NCBI RefSeq assembly: GCF_009909235.1
Contig: NZ_JAAAPO010000004.1
Span: forward strand, 186,001 to 250,000
DNA from: Novosphingobium ovatum
Lineage (GTDB): Bacteria; Pseudomonadota; Alphaproteobacteria; Sphingomonadales; Sphingomonadaceae
Direction of reading: 5' to 3'
Length of the DNA: 64,000 bases
The translations under genes were made by a program, and so were the position numbers. Positions 52,492 to 62,609 of this stretch are shown here, one piece after another. The notes beneath the pieces are model-generated. The model made no database searches. It saw nothing but the letters and a program-made list of their open reading frames with translations, and was not told where the DNA came from. How positions within the stretch are numbered: the first letter of the stretch is position 1; every line of letters starts with the position of its first letter.

Positions 52492-54159
52492 ATGACACAC
52501 CTATACCCCAATCATGCGATCGATATCTTGCTGGCTGGCGCTTCTGCTGGCGGGCGGGGTGATGGCGTGCTGTGGGCCGCCGGGCTGGTACTGGCGGGGC
52601 TGGTGCTGTTGCTGGCGCTGGTGGTGCGCCGGGCCTATCTGCGCGAATTGCGCGAGGATCGAGACCAGCTTTGCGCGGCGCTCAACGCCTATGGTTCGGC
52701 CGAAAGCGATGTGTTGCAGCTCTCGTTGCGCAACGAGGCGTTGCAGGATGTGGCCGAGGCGTGCGACCGCCTGTTGCCGCGCTTGCAAACCACCATCGCG
52801 ATGCTGGAATGGTCGGCGCGGCATGACCCGATGACCGATCTGTTGAATTCGGCCGCGTTCAAGCTGGCCGCGCAATCGGCGCTGGCCGCGCGTCAGGGGC
52901 AATGCAGCGCGCTGATCGTGATGGGCATCAATCAGTTGAAAAAGGTGAACGACAGTCTGGGCCACGCTGGCGGCGACCAGCTGTTGTGCGCGGTGGCTGA
53001 TCGTCTGCGCATGACCACCAACGCCTGGCGCGAGGCCCGGATCGAGAGCGAGCCACAGCATGAGGTGTTCGAGCCATTGCTGGCACGGCTGGGGGGGGAT
53101 GAATTTGCCATCCTGATGCCCTGTGCCGAAGGGCGGACGGAAATCGACCGCTTTGTCCAGCGGTTGCAGCGCGTGATTGGCGATGCGATCCATGTCGGGG
53201 TGCAGTCGCTGCGGATCAAGCTGTCGATCGGCATCGCGCTCGCCGAGGACCATAACAACCATTACGACGAGCTGTTGGCGGCGGCTGATTCGGCCATGTC
53301 CAACGTCAAGGCCGAGGGCGAGGGCGGCTATCTGTTCTACAGCTCGGAGATGCGCCGGGCTGCTGACGAGTTGTTGGCGCGCGAGCTGGACCTGCGCCAT
53401 GCGCTGGAGCGCGGCGAATTCTGTCTGCATTATCAGCCGCAATTGAACATGCACACCGGCCAGATCGATTCGGTCGAGGCGCTGATCCGCTGGAACCATC
53501 CGACGCGCGGGCTGGTCTATCCGGGCGATTTCATTCCCTTTGCCGAAACCTATGGCCTGATCGACGACATCGGCGACTGGGTGATGCTGGAGGCGGTACG
53601 CACCGCCGCGCGCTGGGATCAGGAAGGGATGCCGCTGCGTGTCTCGGTCAATGTTTCGCCGATGCAATTGTACCGGGTGGAGCTGATCCCGATGATCCGC
53701 GCCTGCCTGACCCGTTTTCAACTGCGCCCCGAACTGCTGGAAATCGAGATCACCGAAGCGGCCATCATGCGCAACGAGGAATTCTCGCTGGAGCGGATCG
53801 AGGGCCTGCGTCGTGATGGCGTGACGGTGGCGATGGATGATTTCGGCACCGGCTATTCCAACCTGTCGCAGTTGATGAGCCTGCCGATGGACCGGCTGAA
53901 GCTGGACCGCTCGCTGGTCGACATGCTGGAGACCGATCCGCGCAAGCGCACGGTGGCCGCTGGCATTATCGCAATGGCCCGCAATCTGGGGTTTGAGGTG
54001 GTGGCTGAAGGCGTGGAGACGGATGAACAGATCGCATTGTTGCGTGCGGCGGGGGCCGATTATGTGCAGGGCTATGCCTTTGCCAGGCCCATTCCCGAGG
54101 CGGCGTTGATCGAGCGCTTGCAGCAAACACGCAACTCTCCGGATGTGCGCGTCGCCTGA
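52492..54159 (+). CDS. Membrane-anchored GGDEF-EAL protein
   Basis: About 555 residues. One N-terminal membrane helix (WAAGLVLAGLVLLLALVV) is followed by a coiled linker. The GGDEF domain has DPMTDLLNSAAF and intact RLGGDEFAIL near residue 200. The EAL domain has SVEALIRWNHP near 330, DDFGTGYSNLSQL, KLDRSLV, EGVETDEQ and QGYAFARP. Both active-site sets look complete, so it could make or degrade c-di-GMP; many such tandem proteins act mainly as phosphodiesterases. The start MTHLYPN is taken; an ATG 14 codons upstream is open. It precedes, with an 80-base gap, the receptor-YfiR-kinase operon. Confidence 0.9.
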   Translation: MTHLYPNHAIDILLAGASAGGRGDGVLWAAGLVLAGLVLLLALVVRRAYLRELREDRDQLCAALNAYGSAESDVLQLSLRNEALQDVAEACDRLLPRLQTTIAMLEWSARHDPMTDLLNSAAFKLAAQSALAARQGQCSALIVMGINQLKKVNDSLGHAGGDQLLCAVADRLRMTTNAWREARIESEPQHEVFEPLLARLGGDEFAILMPCAEGRTEIDRFVQRLQRVIGDAIHVGVQSLRIKLSIGIALAEDHNNHYDELLAAADSAMSNVKAEGEGGYLFYSSEMRRAADELLARELDLRHALERGEFCLHYQPQLNMHTGQIDSVEALIRWNHPTRGLVYPGDFIPFAETYGLIDDIGDWVMLEAVRTAARWDQEGMPLRVSVNVSPMQLYRVELIPMIRACLTRFQLRPELLEIEITEAAIMRNEEFSLERIEGLRRDGVTVAMDDFGTGYSNLSQLMSLPMDRLKLDRSLVDMLETDPRKRTVAAGIIAMARNLGFEVVAEGVETDEQIALLRAAGADYVQGYAFARPIPEAALIERLQQTRNSPDVRVA

Positions 54160-54240
54160 GGTTTAACCACGCGACGCCTAGGGTGACGATGCGCCGGAGG
54201 GACGAAGTTCCGCCTCTGGTTCAGGGATGGAAATATAGGC

Positions 54241-56382
54241 ATGTCAAAGTTTTCAGGCGTCAGCCTGACCGCCCTTGCGGTGCCGGCATTGCTGGCGGGG
54301 CTGATCGCGGCCCCTGTGGCCCATGCGGCTGACAGGGCCGCCTTGGAGGCGCCCGATGGTGGCCCCGTGCCGGCGATCATCGTCAATGGCGAAGCCGGGC
54401 AGATCTCGCCCGCCTTGCGCGAAGGCGAAGGCCGCGCGCTGCTGGACATGAGTCTGGAAGAACTGCTGGCCGCCGAGGTGACTTCGGCTGCCAAGCGGGT
54501 GCAGAGCATCGGCGATACGGCCGCGGCGATCTATGTCATCGGTCAGGAAGACATTGCCAATTCGGCCAGCCACAGCCTGTCCGATCTGTTGCGCATCGCG
54601 CCGGGGATGGGGGTGTATCAGGCCAATGGCTCGATCACTTCGGTGTCGGCGCGCGGGGGCGATTCGACCTATAGCGCCAACATGCTGGTGATGGTCGATG
54701 GCGCGGCAATCTACAGCAGTTCGCTGGCGGGGATGTTCTGGGATCAGGCGCTGAGCCCGATGCAGGACATCGAACGGATCGAGGTGATCCGAGGTCCGGG
54801 CGGCACGTTGTGGGGCGCCAATTCGATCAATGGCATAATCAACATCATCACCCGCCAGTCGGTCGACACACAGGGGCTGCGCGCCGATCTGCGCGGCGGG
54901 GTCGATGGTCAGCGGATCGAGCTGGGCTATGGCCGGCAGCTGCAAGACGATATGTCGCTGCGTGCCTATGCCACGGGGCTGCGCGATCGCGGGGTGGATG
55001 GGGTCAACGGCCACACCTTTGACAATTACCGCGAGGCGGGCATGTTCGGCCTGCGGCTGGATGCCGCGCCTTCCGGCAAGGATACGCTGGTGGCCTTGGC
55101 CGAGGTGTCGGGTTCAAACTACCGCGAGCCGCGATACATGCTGGGCGGCGCGTCGACCGGCTATTACGAATATGTCATCTCCGAGCCCAACAATTTCCGC
55201 ACTTTTCACACGTTGGCCCGGTGGCACCATCGCGCGTCCGATCGGCTGGATTTCAGCGTTCAGGGCTATTTCAACCAGTTCTATCGCACCATATGGGGCT
55301 CGCAATTGTCGCGGGACCTGTATGACCTGTCGGTCGAAGGCCACTGGCACCCCAACCGCCGCCACGAGTTCAACTTTGGCCTGTCGGGCCGGATATCGCG
55401 CGATCGGCTGACGAGCGGGCCACTGGTGGGCCTGCGCAATGATGCAGCGACCGACCGCTGGTTCAACTTTTACCTGCAGGACGACATCGCCCTGCTTGGC
55501 AACGCCTTGCGCGTGACCGTCGGGTCCAAGTTCGAGGTCAGCAATTTCGCCGGTTTCCTGGCCCAACCCGCCTTGCGGCTGTTCTGGAAGGCGGGGCGGC
55601 ATACATCGGTGTGGGCGGGCGTGTCGCGGGCCATCCGCACGCCGCAATTGCGCGAAAGGGCGATGGAATCGACCTTCCCCTCGTTGCAAAGCCTGCCGGG
55701 CATTCCGTTCCCGGTGCCGATGCTGTTGCAATACCATGGACAGGGCGGGACCGTGCCGGAAAAACTGACCTCGTGGGAGATGGGGCTGCGCTATAGCCCT
55801 TCGCCGCGCTGGATGCTGGATGTGGCATTGTTTTATAATAACTATCGTGATCTGAATACCGCAACGATCACCAATCAGGCCCTTGTCGGTACACCGGGGC
55901 GGGGCTTTTTCGCGCTGGTGATCGATGCGACGTCCGGCAATAGCGCCAGCGGCCGTTCGTGGGGCGCCGAAGTCCTGATCAAGGGCCGTCCGACCGGGCA
56001 TTGGATGACAGAGCTGTCGTGGTCGTTCATCGATATGGATGTACAGGTGCCGGCCGCCATGCGCGCCATCGTTTTTCCCTTGATGGATGCAGCGGCCACC
56101 ACGCGCCACCAGTTGCGCTGGAAAAACGGGGTGGAACTGACCGATAGCGTCTCGGCCGGGGCGATGCTGCATTATGTCGGCGCGTCCAATGACGGGCGGC
56201 GGCGGCCCTATACCGATCTGGACCTGCGTCTGACGTGGCGTCCGCGGTACAATCTGGACCTGTCGCTGGTGGGGGACAATGTCCTGCACGACCGCCATGT
56301 CGAGATGGTGCAGACCATCCTGCCAACGCCTTTGGTGGCGGTGCCGCGGCGGATCTATGCCGAAGCCAAGGTGCGGTTCTGA
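54241..56382 (+). CDS. TonB-dependent receptor of a YfiR/CHASE8 sensing operon
   Basis: A 713-residue receptor. Signal peptide ends at AHAAD. Residues 70-105 read LLDMSLEELLAAEVTSAAKR..., a conserved N-terminal segment of a receptor subgroup often seen beside signalling genes. The plug has SVSARGGDSTYSANMLVMVDG and IEVIRGPGGTLWGANSINGI. The barrel ends AEAKVRF with terminal Phe. Its stop overlaps the next ATG by one base (TGATG), so it is coupled to the YfiR-like gene. By context it may act as a sensor or supply a ligand to the periplasm rather than a bulk transporter; that is inference. Confidence 0.88.
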   Translation: MSKFSGVSLTALAVPALLAGLIAAPVAHAADRAALEAPDGGPVPAIIVNGEAGQISPALREGEGRALLDMSLEELLAAEVTSAAKRVQSIGDTAAAIYVIGQEDIANSASHSLSDLLRIAPGMGVYQANGSITSVSARGGDSTYSANMLVMVDGAAIYSSSLAGMFWDQALSPMQDIERIEVIRGPGGTLWGANSINGIINIITRQSVDTQGLRADLRGGVDGQRIELGYGRQLQDDMSLRAYATGLRDRGVDGVNGHTFDNYREAGMFGLRLDAAPSGKDTLVALAEVSGSNYREPRYMLGGASTGYYEYVISEPNNFRTFHTLARWHHRASDRLDFSVQGYFNQFYRTIWGSQLSRDLYDLSVEGHWHPNRRHEFNFGLSGRISRDRLTSGPLVGLRNDAATDRWFNFYLQDDIALLGNALRVTVGSKFEVSNFAGFLAQPALRLFWKAGRHTSVWAGVSRAIRTPQLRERAMESTFPSLQSLPGIPFPVPMLLQYHGQGGTVPEKLTSWEMGLRYSPSPRWMLDVALFYNNYRDLNTATITNQALVGTPGRGFFALVIDATSGNSASGRSWGAEVLIKGRPTGHWMTELSWSFIDMDVQVPAAMRAIVFPLMDAAATTRHQLRWKNGVELTDSVSAGAMLHYVGASNDGRRRPYTDLDLRLTWRPRYNLDLSLVGDNVLHDRHVEMVQTILPTPLVAVPRRIYAEAKVRF

Positions 56383-56905
56383 TGCGCGCGCGTCGTTTCC
56401 ATCGCGCCATGCGGGTGGCGGTGCTGGCCATGCTGGGCGGGGGGCTGATCTGCCTGACGCCGGCGCCGGTGGCGGCCAATGGCGGCAATGGCGTCAAGGC
56501 CGCGATGATCTATAACATCCTGCGGTTCATGACTCTGCCCGATGCGCGGCCGCGTGTGCGATTGTGTGTGCGCCGGGCCGACGAACTGGCCCCTGATCTG
56601 CTGAGCCTGAATGGCGAACCGGTGGGGGCGGGCCAGTTGGAAGTGGTCCCGTTGGCCAATCTGACCGACGCGCGCGGTTGTGACGCGCTATATGTCGGCA
56701 ACGCGCCGATCACCTCGGCTCCGGCACCGGGGCGCGGACAGGTGCTGATCGGCGATGGCGGCCATTTCGCCGAGGATGGCGGGACGGTCGGACTGATCTC
56801 GTTTGGCGGGCAGACCCGTTTTGCGATCAACGCCCGTGTGGCGGCGCATAGTGGAGTGCGGATCAGCTCACAGGTGATGCGTCTGGCGGCAAGGATCGTG
56901 AACTG

Positions 56906-56906
<1 letters not shown>
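56382..56906 (+). CDS. YfiR-like periplasmic protein (DUF4154)
   Basis: A 174-residue exported protein. The signal peptide is MRARRFHRAMRVAVLAMLGGG with cleavage near VAANG. The mature part follows the DUF4154/YfiR plan: VKAAMIYNILRFMTLP at the start, RLCVRRADELAP, CDALYVG, GQVLIGDGGHFAEDGGTVGLISF, and INARVAAHSGVRISSQVMRLAA at the end. YfiR of Pseudomonas binds the periplasmic CHASE8 domain of the diguanylate cyclase YfiN and keeps it off. Here the next gene also has a CHASE8-like domain, which supports the same contact. Both ends overlap neighbours by one base. Confidence 0.88.
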
Positions 56907-59224
<2,318 letters not shown>

Positions 59225-59278
59225 AACTGTCGCCTTGTCATCCGTCCTATGTCTCGACATGCAGAATCGGAAAATCCC

Positions 59279-60049
59279 ATGAACGCTCCCACAGGCCGTC
59301 TCAAGCGCCCCGTCGTGTTGGTGGTGGACGACGTCGAAGGCAATCGCCAACTGGTGTGCCGTCGTCTGGCTGATCACGGCTATGACCTGCATCAGGTGGA
59401 ATCGGGTGAACAGGCGCTGGATTTCATCCGCAACAGCAAGCCCGATCTGGTGCTGCTGGACTATATGATGCCCAATATGAACGGCATCGAGGTGCTGCGC
59501 ATCGTTCGGCAGGATTGGCAAATGGCCGGAATCCCGATCATCATGCTGACCGCCCGCGCCGAGGGCGAGGCGGTGGTCGAGGCCCTGGAAGCGGGCGCCG
59601 ACGATTACGTCACCAAGCCGATCGATTTCGAGGTGTTGAAGGCCCGCATCGAAACCCAGATGGCCAAGCACCGGTCGAGCGACCAGTTGCGGCAGACAAA
59701 TGCCGCGCTGGATGAGCGCGCGACGATGCGTGTGCTGGCCTTTGACGAACTGCGCGACGAATTGGAGCGCGAGATCGGCCAGCGCCGCCAGTTGGAGCGC
59801 CAATTGGCCGAGGCACAGCGGCAATTGGCCCAATGCGGCGCGTGTGGGTCACATCCCGGCAATGGCGCGCGCATGGTGTCGCTGACCGCGGAACGCCCGC
59901 CTGCCGCCAATGGCGACACCGGCGGGCAAAGCGCGCGGGCGTTGGAGATCATCGATGCGATCACCCGTTCGGTCGAGACGGGCAAATCGGTCAATCCGGC
60001 GCTGTTGTCGGCGCTGCGGATGCAGGTGAACGCGCTGGCTGGCGGCTGA
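59279..60049 (+). CDS. Response regulator without DNA-binding domain
   Basis: A 256-residue protein. The receiver (residues 10-130) is complete: VVDDVEGN acidic pair, phospho-accepting Asp61 in LVLLDYMMPNMNG, Thr in IIMLTARAEG, and Lys in DDYVTKPIDF. A long coiled coil follows (ELRDELEREIGQRRQLERQ), then a CxxC (QCGACGSH) and a flexible C-terminal part ending NALAGG. No DNA-binding or GGDEF output was found. It is the likely partner of the hybrid kinase 54 bases upstream. ATG 59279 is taken since conserved sequence begins there; ATG 59249 is possible. Confidence 0.88.
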   Translation: MNAPTGRLKRPVVLVVDDVEGNRQLVCRRLADHGYDLHQVESGEQALDFIRNSKPDLVLLDYMMPNMNGIEVLRIVRQDWQMAGIPIIMLTARAEGEAVVEALEAGADDYVTKPIDFEVLKARIETQMAKHRSSDQLRQTNAALDERATMRVLAFDELRDELEREIGQRRQLERQLAEAQRQLAQCGACGSHPGNGARMVSLTAERPPAANGDTGGQSARALEIIDAITRSVETGKSVNPALLSALRMQVNALAGG

Positions 60050-60185
60050 TCGCGCCGGTTCTCCGCTGGGCGGATAGCGGCGGGCGCAACCGGCCTGTAC
60101 AACCCGGCACAGCTATACCGCCGTTCCAGCGGGAGCAGCCGGTGGTCGATCGCCGGGCCGATAACACCCCGCCTGTGTGGGGACC

Positions 60186-62024
60186 ATGATTACCAAGGCC
60201 TATGCCGCCACGGATGCGGGGCAGGTGCATTACCGCCATGTTGCGGGTGATGGCGTGCCGGTGGTGCTGTTGCATCGCACGCCGGTGTGTTCGTCGGGAT
60301 TTGACGCGGTACTGCGGTTTTTCGCGGCGCGGGGGCGGGCGGCCTATGCGCTGGACACGCCCGGTTTCGGCGCCAGTTTCATGCCTGATGGCGCGCCATC
60401 GGCGGCGGACTATGGCAACTGGCTGGCGCAGGCGTTGGCCGCGATCGGGCTAACGCGCTATCATCTGGCCGCGCATCACACCGGTACCCATTTTGCCACC
60501 GAAATTGCCGCCGCGCATCCGGACCGGGTGGCCTCGTTGACGCTGTCGGGGGTGTTGCTGGCCCCGGCGGACGAGCGGCCCAAGTTGCGCGCCGATATCG
60601 GCCATGCGCCTGATGTCGATGCCGATGGCACCTATATGGCCGACACGTTCAAGCTGATGAAAAGCCTGTTCCTAGATCCTGCCCCGGCGCTGGTCCATGA
60701 CGAGGTGATGGGCGCGCTGGTGTCGGGCCATGGCCGGGATCTGGCGTTTGACGCGATCTTTGCGCAGGATTTCGCCGCTGTGCTGGGCCGGGCGATTGGC
60801 GCGGGTGTGCCGGTGCAGGTGGTGCAGGCCGCCGACGATCCATTGACGCTGAACGGCATGCTGGGCCGTTTGCGCGAACTGCATCCCACCCTGCCGGTGA
60901 CGATCACCGGCCCCGCTTTTCTGGCCACCCCCGAACGGCAAAGCGGGGCCTTTGCCCGCGCCGTTCTGGATTTTGCCGCCGATCAACCACAGGATATCCC
61001 CATGACCAACCGTCGCTATGAACTGGTGCAGACGCCCAACGGCTATGATCTGGCCCGCGCCGATGGCCCGATCCCTGTGCCGGGCGAAGGCGAAGTGCTG
61101 GTGCGGGTGCGTGCCGTTTCGCTCAACCGCCGCGATCTGGGGGTGCGTGATCTGTCCTATCCGGTCAACGGAGCCGACCATTTCCTGCCCTTGTCCGATG
61201 CGGCGGGTGACGTGGTGGCGGTCGGGCCGGGCGTTACCGGCTGGGCCGTGGGCGACCGCGTCACCTCCACCTTTTTCCAGCACCACCCCGGCGGGCGTCT
61301 GACCCTGCCGGCGGTGCTGTCCTCGCTGGGGGCGGGCGGGCCGGGGGTGTTTGCCGATCATGTTGTGCTGGCTGCGGGCGGTCTGGCGCCGATCCCCGAT
61401 GGCTGGACCTATGCGCAGGCGGCCTGTCTGCCCTGTGCGGGGGTTACCGCATGGAGCGCGCTGATGACTCTGGGCCGGTTGCAAAAGGGCGACCGGGTGC
61501 TGGTGATCGGCACGGGCGGCGTGGCGCTGTTTGCGGTACAGATCGCGGCGGCGGCTGGTGCGCAGGTGATCATCCTGTCCTCCAGCGCGGACAAGATTGC
61601 CAAGGCCAAGGCCTTGGGCGCAACGGACGCCATCAATTACCGCGACACCCCCGATTGGGCCGAGGAAGTGCGCAAGCGGACCGGGGGCATGGGCGTGGAT
61701 CATGTGGTCGAACTGGGCGGCGTGGGCACGCTGCCCAAGTCGATCGCGGCGCTGGGGCTGAACGGGCATCTGGCGTTGATTGGCGCGCTGGACGGCTTTG
61801 GTGGCGAGTTTTCGGCCCTGCCGCTGATTTTCTCGGCGCTGCGGGTCAGCGCGGTGATGGTGGGATCGCGCGCCGATCATCTGGAACTGGCCGCGTTCAT
61901 GGCGCAGCATGGCATCACCCCGGTGATCGACAGCACCTTTGCCTTTGACGATGCCGAGGCCGCCTATGCCCGCGCCAATGAAGGCGCGTTCGGCAAGGTG
62001 GTGATCGAGATGGGTGAGCCGTAA
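60186..62024 (+). CDS. Fusion of alpha/beta-hydrolase fold and zinc-less MDR oxidoreductase
   Basis: About 612 residues. Residues 1-265 are an alpha/beta-hydrolase fold (VPVVLLHRTPVCSSGFD; DTPGFGASF). The nucleophile elbow reads A96-H-H-T-G100, so His98 stands where Ser, Asp or Cys is normal. Residues 273-612 are a medium-chain dehydrogenase/reductase: VSLNRRDLGVRDLSYP, LPCAGVTAWSALM, and the NAD(P) loop VIGTGGVALFAVQIA. The structural and catalytic zinc Cys are absent. An internal ATG at 61002 opens the MDR part and has AGGAT upstream, so it could also be made alone. The main start 60186 follows GGGGACC. Substrate unknown. Confidence 0.85.
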   Translation: MITKAYAATDAGQVHYRHVAGDGVPVVLLHRTPVCSSGFDAVLRFFAARGRAAYALDTPGFGASFMPDGAPSAADYGNWLAQALAAIGLTRYHLAAHHTGTHFATEIAAAHPDRVASLTLSGVLLAPADERPKLRADIGHAPDVDADGTYMADTFKLMKSLFLDPAPALVHDEVMGALVSGHGRDLAFDAIFAQDFAAVLGRAIGAGVPVQVVQAADDPLTLNGMLGRLRELHPTLPVTITGPAFLATPERQSGAFARAVLDFAADQPQDIPMTNRRYELVQTPNGYDLARADGPIPVPGEGEVLVRVRAVSLNRRDLGVRDLSYPVNGADHFLPLSDAAGDVVAVGPGVTGWAVGDRVTSTFFQHHPGGRLTLPAVLSSLGAGGPGVFADHVVLAAGGLAPIPDGWTYAQAACLPCAGVTAWSALMTLGRLQKGDRVLVIGTGGVALFAVQIAAAAGAQVIILSSSADKIAKAKALGATDAINYRDTPDWAEEVRKRTGGMGVDHVVELGGVGTLPKSIAALGLNGHLALIGALDGFGGEFSALPLIFSALRVSAVMVGSRADHLELAAFMAQHGITPVIDSTFAFDDAEAAYARANEGAFGKVVIEMGEP

Positions 62025-62401
62025 GGCAAATGGCGCTGATCCCCGGGCCGGGCGCCGCGGCTGGCGGGCGATTCGGCCATGTGCCGGACGAAGCGGTGCC
62101 GTGGCCTTGGCGGATCAGCGTTTGTGGCTGGGCTTTGCCCTTTGGGGCAGGGCTGGACGGTGATTTTTCGTTCCGGTGGTGCCGAAGCCTCCGAGGCAAA
62201 CGGCCAATGGTGGCAAGTGCCTGAAAGATAGGTTCTTCCTGTGGTGCGGTGCGGCCCTTGGTGGCCATAGGCCGCGCGGGGGAAAGCCTTAACACCACGC
62301 CAAGAACTGCGCCTGTTGCGGCGCAGCCGCGCAAATTCGCGGCACTCCGGCCGGATGCGTATTTGGGCCGATTTTTCCATATGATATAGGCATGAGGACG
62401 G

Positions 62402-62430
62402 CCCGGGAAAGGCGCTTTTCCGGGCGTTTT
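62402..62430 (+). terminator. Possible terminator or attenuator hairpin
   Basis: CCCGG (62402-62406) pairs with CCGGG (62420-62424), with a further AAA/TTT pairing and one bulge, and is followed by CGTTTT. It lies 380 bases after the fusion gene, so it may act in the receptor leader instead. Confidence 0.35.
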
Positions 62431-62501
62431 AGCTCCGTTCTTGCCCTTATGTGTCCACTCAGCAACAGCCGGAGAACTTCTGCAGCGGCGCAATGCAATC
62501 A

Positions 62502-62521
62502 ATTGCAAAAGTGTTTGCAAT
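62502..62521. promoter_or_regulatory. LacI-family-like operator
   Basis: A perfect inverted repeat ATTGCAAA/TTTGCAAT around a 4-base centre lies 88 bases upstream of the receptor ATG. LacI-family repressors in proteobacteria favour TTGCAA...TTGCAA palindromes, often at sugar-receptor genes. A partial copy, GCAATGCAATCAATTGC, overlaps its left side. Confidence 0.5.
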
Positions 62522-62609
62522 CGATTTCCGGATACGACATGACAATGCCCAGACAGCCGACTCTGCCAAAGCGGGGCGGCCTCACAAAACCTCTAGGGGG
62601 AGGAAGAAA

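Larger units (their letters stand above)
62025..62609 (+). promoter_or_regulatory. Intergenic region upstream of the last TonB receptor
   Basis: No gene is supported in these 585 bases; the short frames are GC shadows. An AT-rich patch with CATATGATATAGG (about 62379-62391) could be a promoter -10 region. Right after it lies a hairpin with a T run (CCCGG/CCGGG, 62402-62430), which may be a terminator or attenuator. The perfect 20-base palindrome ATTGCAAA-AGTG-TTTGCAAT at 62502-62521 looks like an operator. Confidence 0.4.

Noticed and set aside
61915..62520. 201-codon minus-strand frame after the fusion gene
   Set aside because: Pro/Arg/Ser-rich, overlaps the operator and promoter region, no homology seen by eye.
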